From Cyclobacteriaceae bacterium (lineage in GTDB: Bacteria > Bacteroidota > Bacteroidia > Cytophagales > Cyclobacteriaceae): a stretch of 64,000 nucleotides of DNA. Position 1 is the first letter of the stretch; every line of letters starts with the position of its first letter. Below are positions 62,963-64,000 of this stretch, in pieces. The notes under the pieces were generated by a model. The model was not told where the DNA came from and ran no database searches. It worked only from the letters and a program-made list of their open reading frames with translations. The DNA lies in NCBI GenBank assembly GCA_020436165.1, contig JAGQYI010000075.1:1-64000 (forward strand), in the 5' to 3' direction. Position numbers and translations under genes: made by a program.

Positions 62963-63606
62963 GTATAAAGCATTCTGTAATTATTGTAGATGACCATCAA
63001 TTGGTTGCTCAAGGGATAAGTCGCTTTTTAGAGAACAATCCTACGTTTGATGTCGTGGGTATTTATAACGATTCTCGGGAAGCCCTTGAGCGGATAAAAA
63101 TTCTAAAGCCGGAAATACTGCTAACCGATTTAGACATGCCAGGTATGAATGGCCTTGAACTGGCAACTGAAATCCGTAAAGCCGGATTAAGAACCAAAAT
63201 TGTATTGATAACCATGCACCTCAACCAAAGCGTAGCTAAAAAGGTAATGGACATAAAACTGGATGGATATTTGCCCAAAAATGTAGACGAATCAGAGGTG
63301 CTAACATGTCTTGAAACGGTTTTGAAGGGTCAAAACCACTATTCTTCTAAAGTACTGGAGGCTCTTGTGAAGGGGAGTAGTGAACTAGAAGTGACGGGTC
63401 TAAAGAAAACCCAACAGCTCACGGAGCGTGAACTCGAAATATTGACCCTGGTTGCAGAGGGGTTAAGTACCAATAAAATTTCTGAAGAGCTTTTTATTGC
63501 AGTTCGCACGGTAGAAACTCACCGAAAATCCATCATGGAAAAACTAGAGGTTTCTAATGTAGCTGGCATGGTTAGAATAGCCGTTCAGGAAGGGTTATTG
63601 GGATAG
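62959..63606 (+). CDS. NarL/LuxR-family response regulator
   Basis: Response regulator of 215 residues with receiver (acidic VDDHQ, phospho-acceptor in LLTDLDMPGMNG, conserved Lys in YLPKNVDES) and a C-terminal LuxR helix-turn-helix (LTERELEILTLVAEGLSTNKISEELFIAVRTVETHRKSIMEKL). It is coupled by an ATGA overlap to the TPR kinase. Target genes are not evident. Confidence 0.95.
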   Translation: MSIKHSVIIVDDHQLVAQGISRFLENNPTFDVVGIYNDSREALERIKILKPEILLTDLDMPGMNGLELATEIRKAGLRTKIVLITMHLNQSVAKKVMDIKLDGYLPKNVDESEVLTCLETVLKGQNHYSSKVLEALVKGSSELEVTGLKKTQQLTERELEILTLVAEGLSTNKISEELFIAVRTVETHRKSIMEKLEVSNVAGMVRIAVQEGLLG

Positions 63607-63709
63607 AGCAATTAATTAAACCTGAGGTGATATTAGCTCTTTTTGAGTAATAATTTCCTAAAGCAAATTGGAATGACTCAATTGATTAAATTGTTTTTAA
63701 TCCAACTAG

Positions 63710-64000
63710 CTACTTTTCAACAATTAAATTCTCGGCATATTCAATGGCAGTAGCAAGATAACCGTTGCGGTTCCTGGCTTTATCAATAAACTCACTCAAC
63801 ACATCTTTCTCAATCTTGTGGCCCTTCACCATCACCCATTGGGGATTTTCCAGTTCTTCAAGATTTTCCAAAGGATTGCCCGAGGTAAGAACAAAGTTTG
63901 CCATTTTACCCTTTTCGATCGTACCAAGGTTTTTAAACTCCTTATGTGTTTTGGATGGATTAAGCGTAGCGGTTTTTAAAGCTTCATACGCACCCATTCC
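63710..64000 (-). CDS. Amidohydrolase, C-terminal part
   Basis: C-terminal 95 or more residues of an amidohydrolase, cut by the right window edge; the true start is outside. ALKTATLNPSKTHKEFKNLGTIEKGKMANFVLTSGNPLENLEEL matches the end of the imidazolonepropionase/dihydroorotase-like metal-dependent hydrolases, where the small beta domain closes the protein. The substrate is unknown. The in-frame ATG at 63997 is internal. Confidence 0.75.
   Translation of the reverse strand, partial: GMGAYEALKTATLNPSKTHKEFKNLGTIEKGKMANFVLTSGNPLENLEELENPQWVMVKGHKIEKDVLSEFIDKARNRNGYLATAIEYAENLIVEK

Overview
The window reads as a chromosomal segment of a Bacteroidota bacterium, most likely order Cytophagales. 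Support comes from the promoter signature (TTTG, about 20 bases, TAnnTTTG) found at several sites, the family content (TonB-linked barrel with a carboxypeptidase-regulatory N-terminus, PepSY-like lipoprotein, DUF4412, DUF3078, LytTR regulators with TPR kinases) and moderate-to-low GC. I cannot name genus or species. No rRNA, tRNA, CRISPR array, integrase or transposase gene was seen.

Layout. 1-2337: MoxR ATPase and DUF58 protein. 2338-6850: first accessory block, with a nucleotidyltransferase/winged-helix pair lying between the intact DUF58 gene and a second copy of its last 157 bases, then a cassette array carrying a zinc-ribbon pair and a TIR protein. 7067-16817: core genes (DUF4440-like secreted protein, glutamate dehydrogenase, UvrA, ECF sigma factor, endonuclease III, asparagine synthetase, glycosyltransferase). 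16861-22572: a two-component system, PepSY-like lipoprotein, TonB-linked receptor and a four-fold repeat membrane protein. 22666-29182: cadherin/NHL lipoprotein, LytTR regulator with its kinase, GH16 enzyme. 29176-31790: second cassette array, with a DGQHR-domain protein, a HEPN-like protein and a small membrane protein. 31914-37334: caspase-like protein, metallo-hydrolase, AlkB-like monooxygenase, FNR-type regulator. 37335-40702: probable FNR-controlled operon of rhodanese lipoprotein, porin and sulfurtransferase. 40917-63606: mainly housekeeping and envelope genes (DsbD, M20 dipeptidase, tryptophan dioxygenase, LspA, IleS, RND exporter, MscS, S9 peptidase, a second TPR kinase/regulator pair) plus a probable ~120-nt small RNA at 46387-46507 and a 28-residue membrane miniprotein at 53667-53753. 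The right edge cuts an amidohydrolase.

The most interesting signal is the cassette architecture. In three cases (TIR, zinc-ribbon pair, DGQHR-HEPN) a gene or gene pair on the minus strand is bounded by a perfect 10-base inverted pair (GTTAGCAAGC, GTTATGAGCC and GTTGTGCATA with their complements). Each boundary runs into a ~110-140-base imperfect dyad. This is the geometry expected of integron gene cassettes, in which the first bases of a cassette and the start of its own attC site are the two ends of one recombination site. No integron integrase is in the window, so these would be CALIN-like arrays. Their cargo (TIR, HEPN, DGQHR) resembles anti-phage defence components. The DGQHR-HEPN pair and the zinc-ribbon pair are the best candidates here for undescribed systems.
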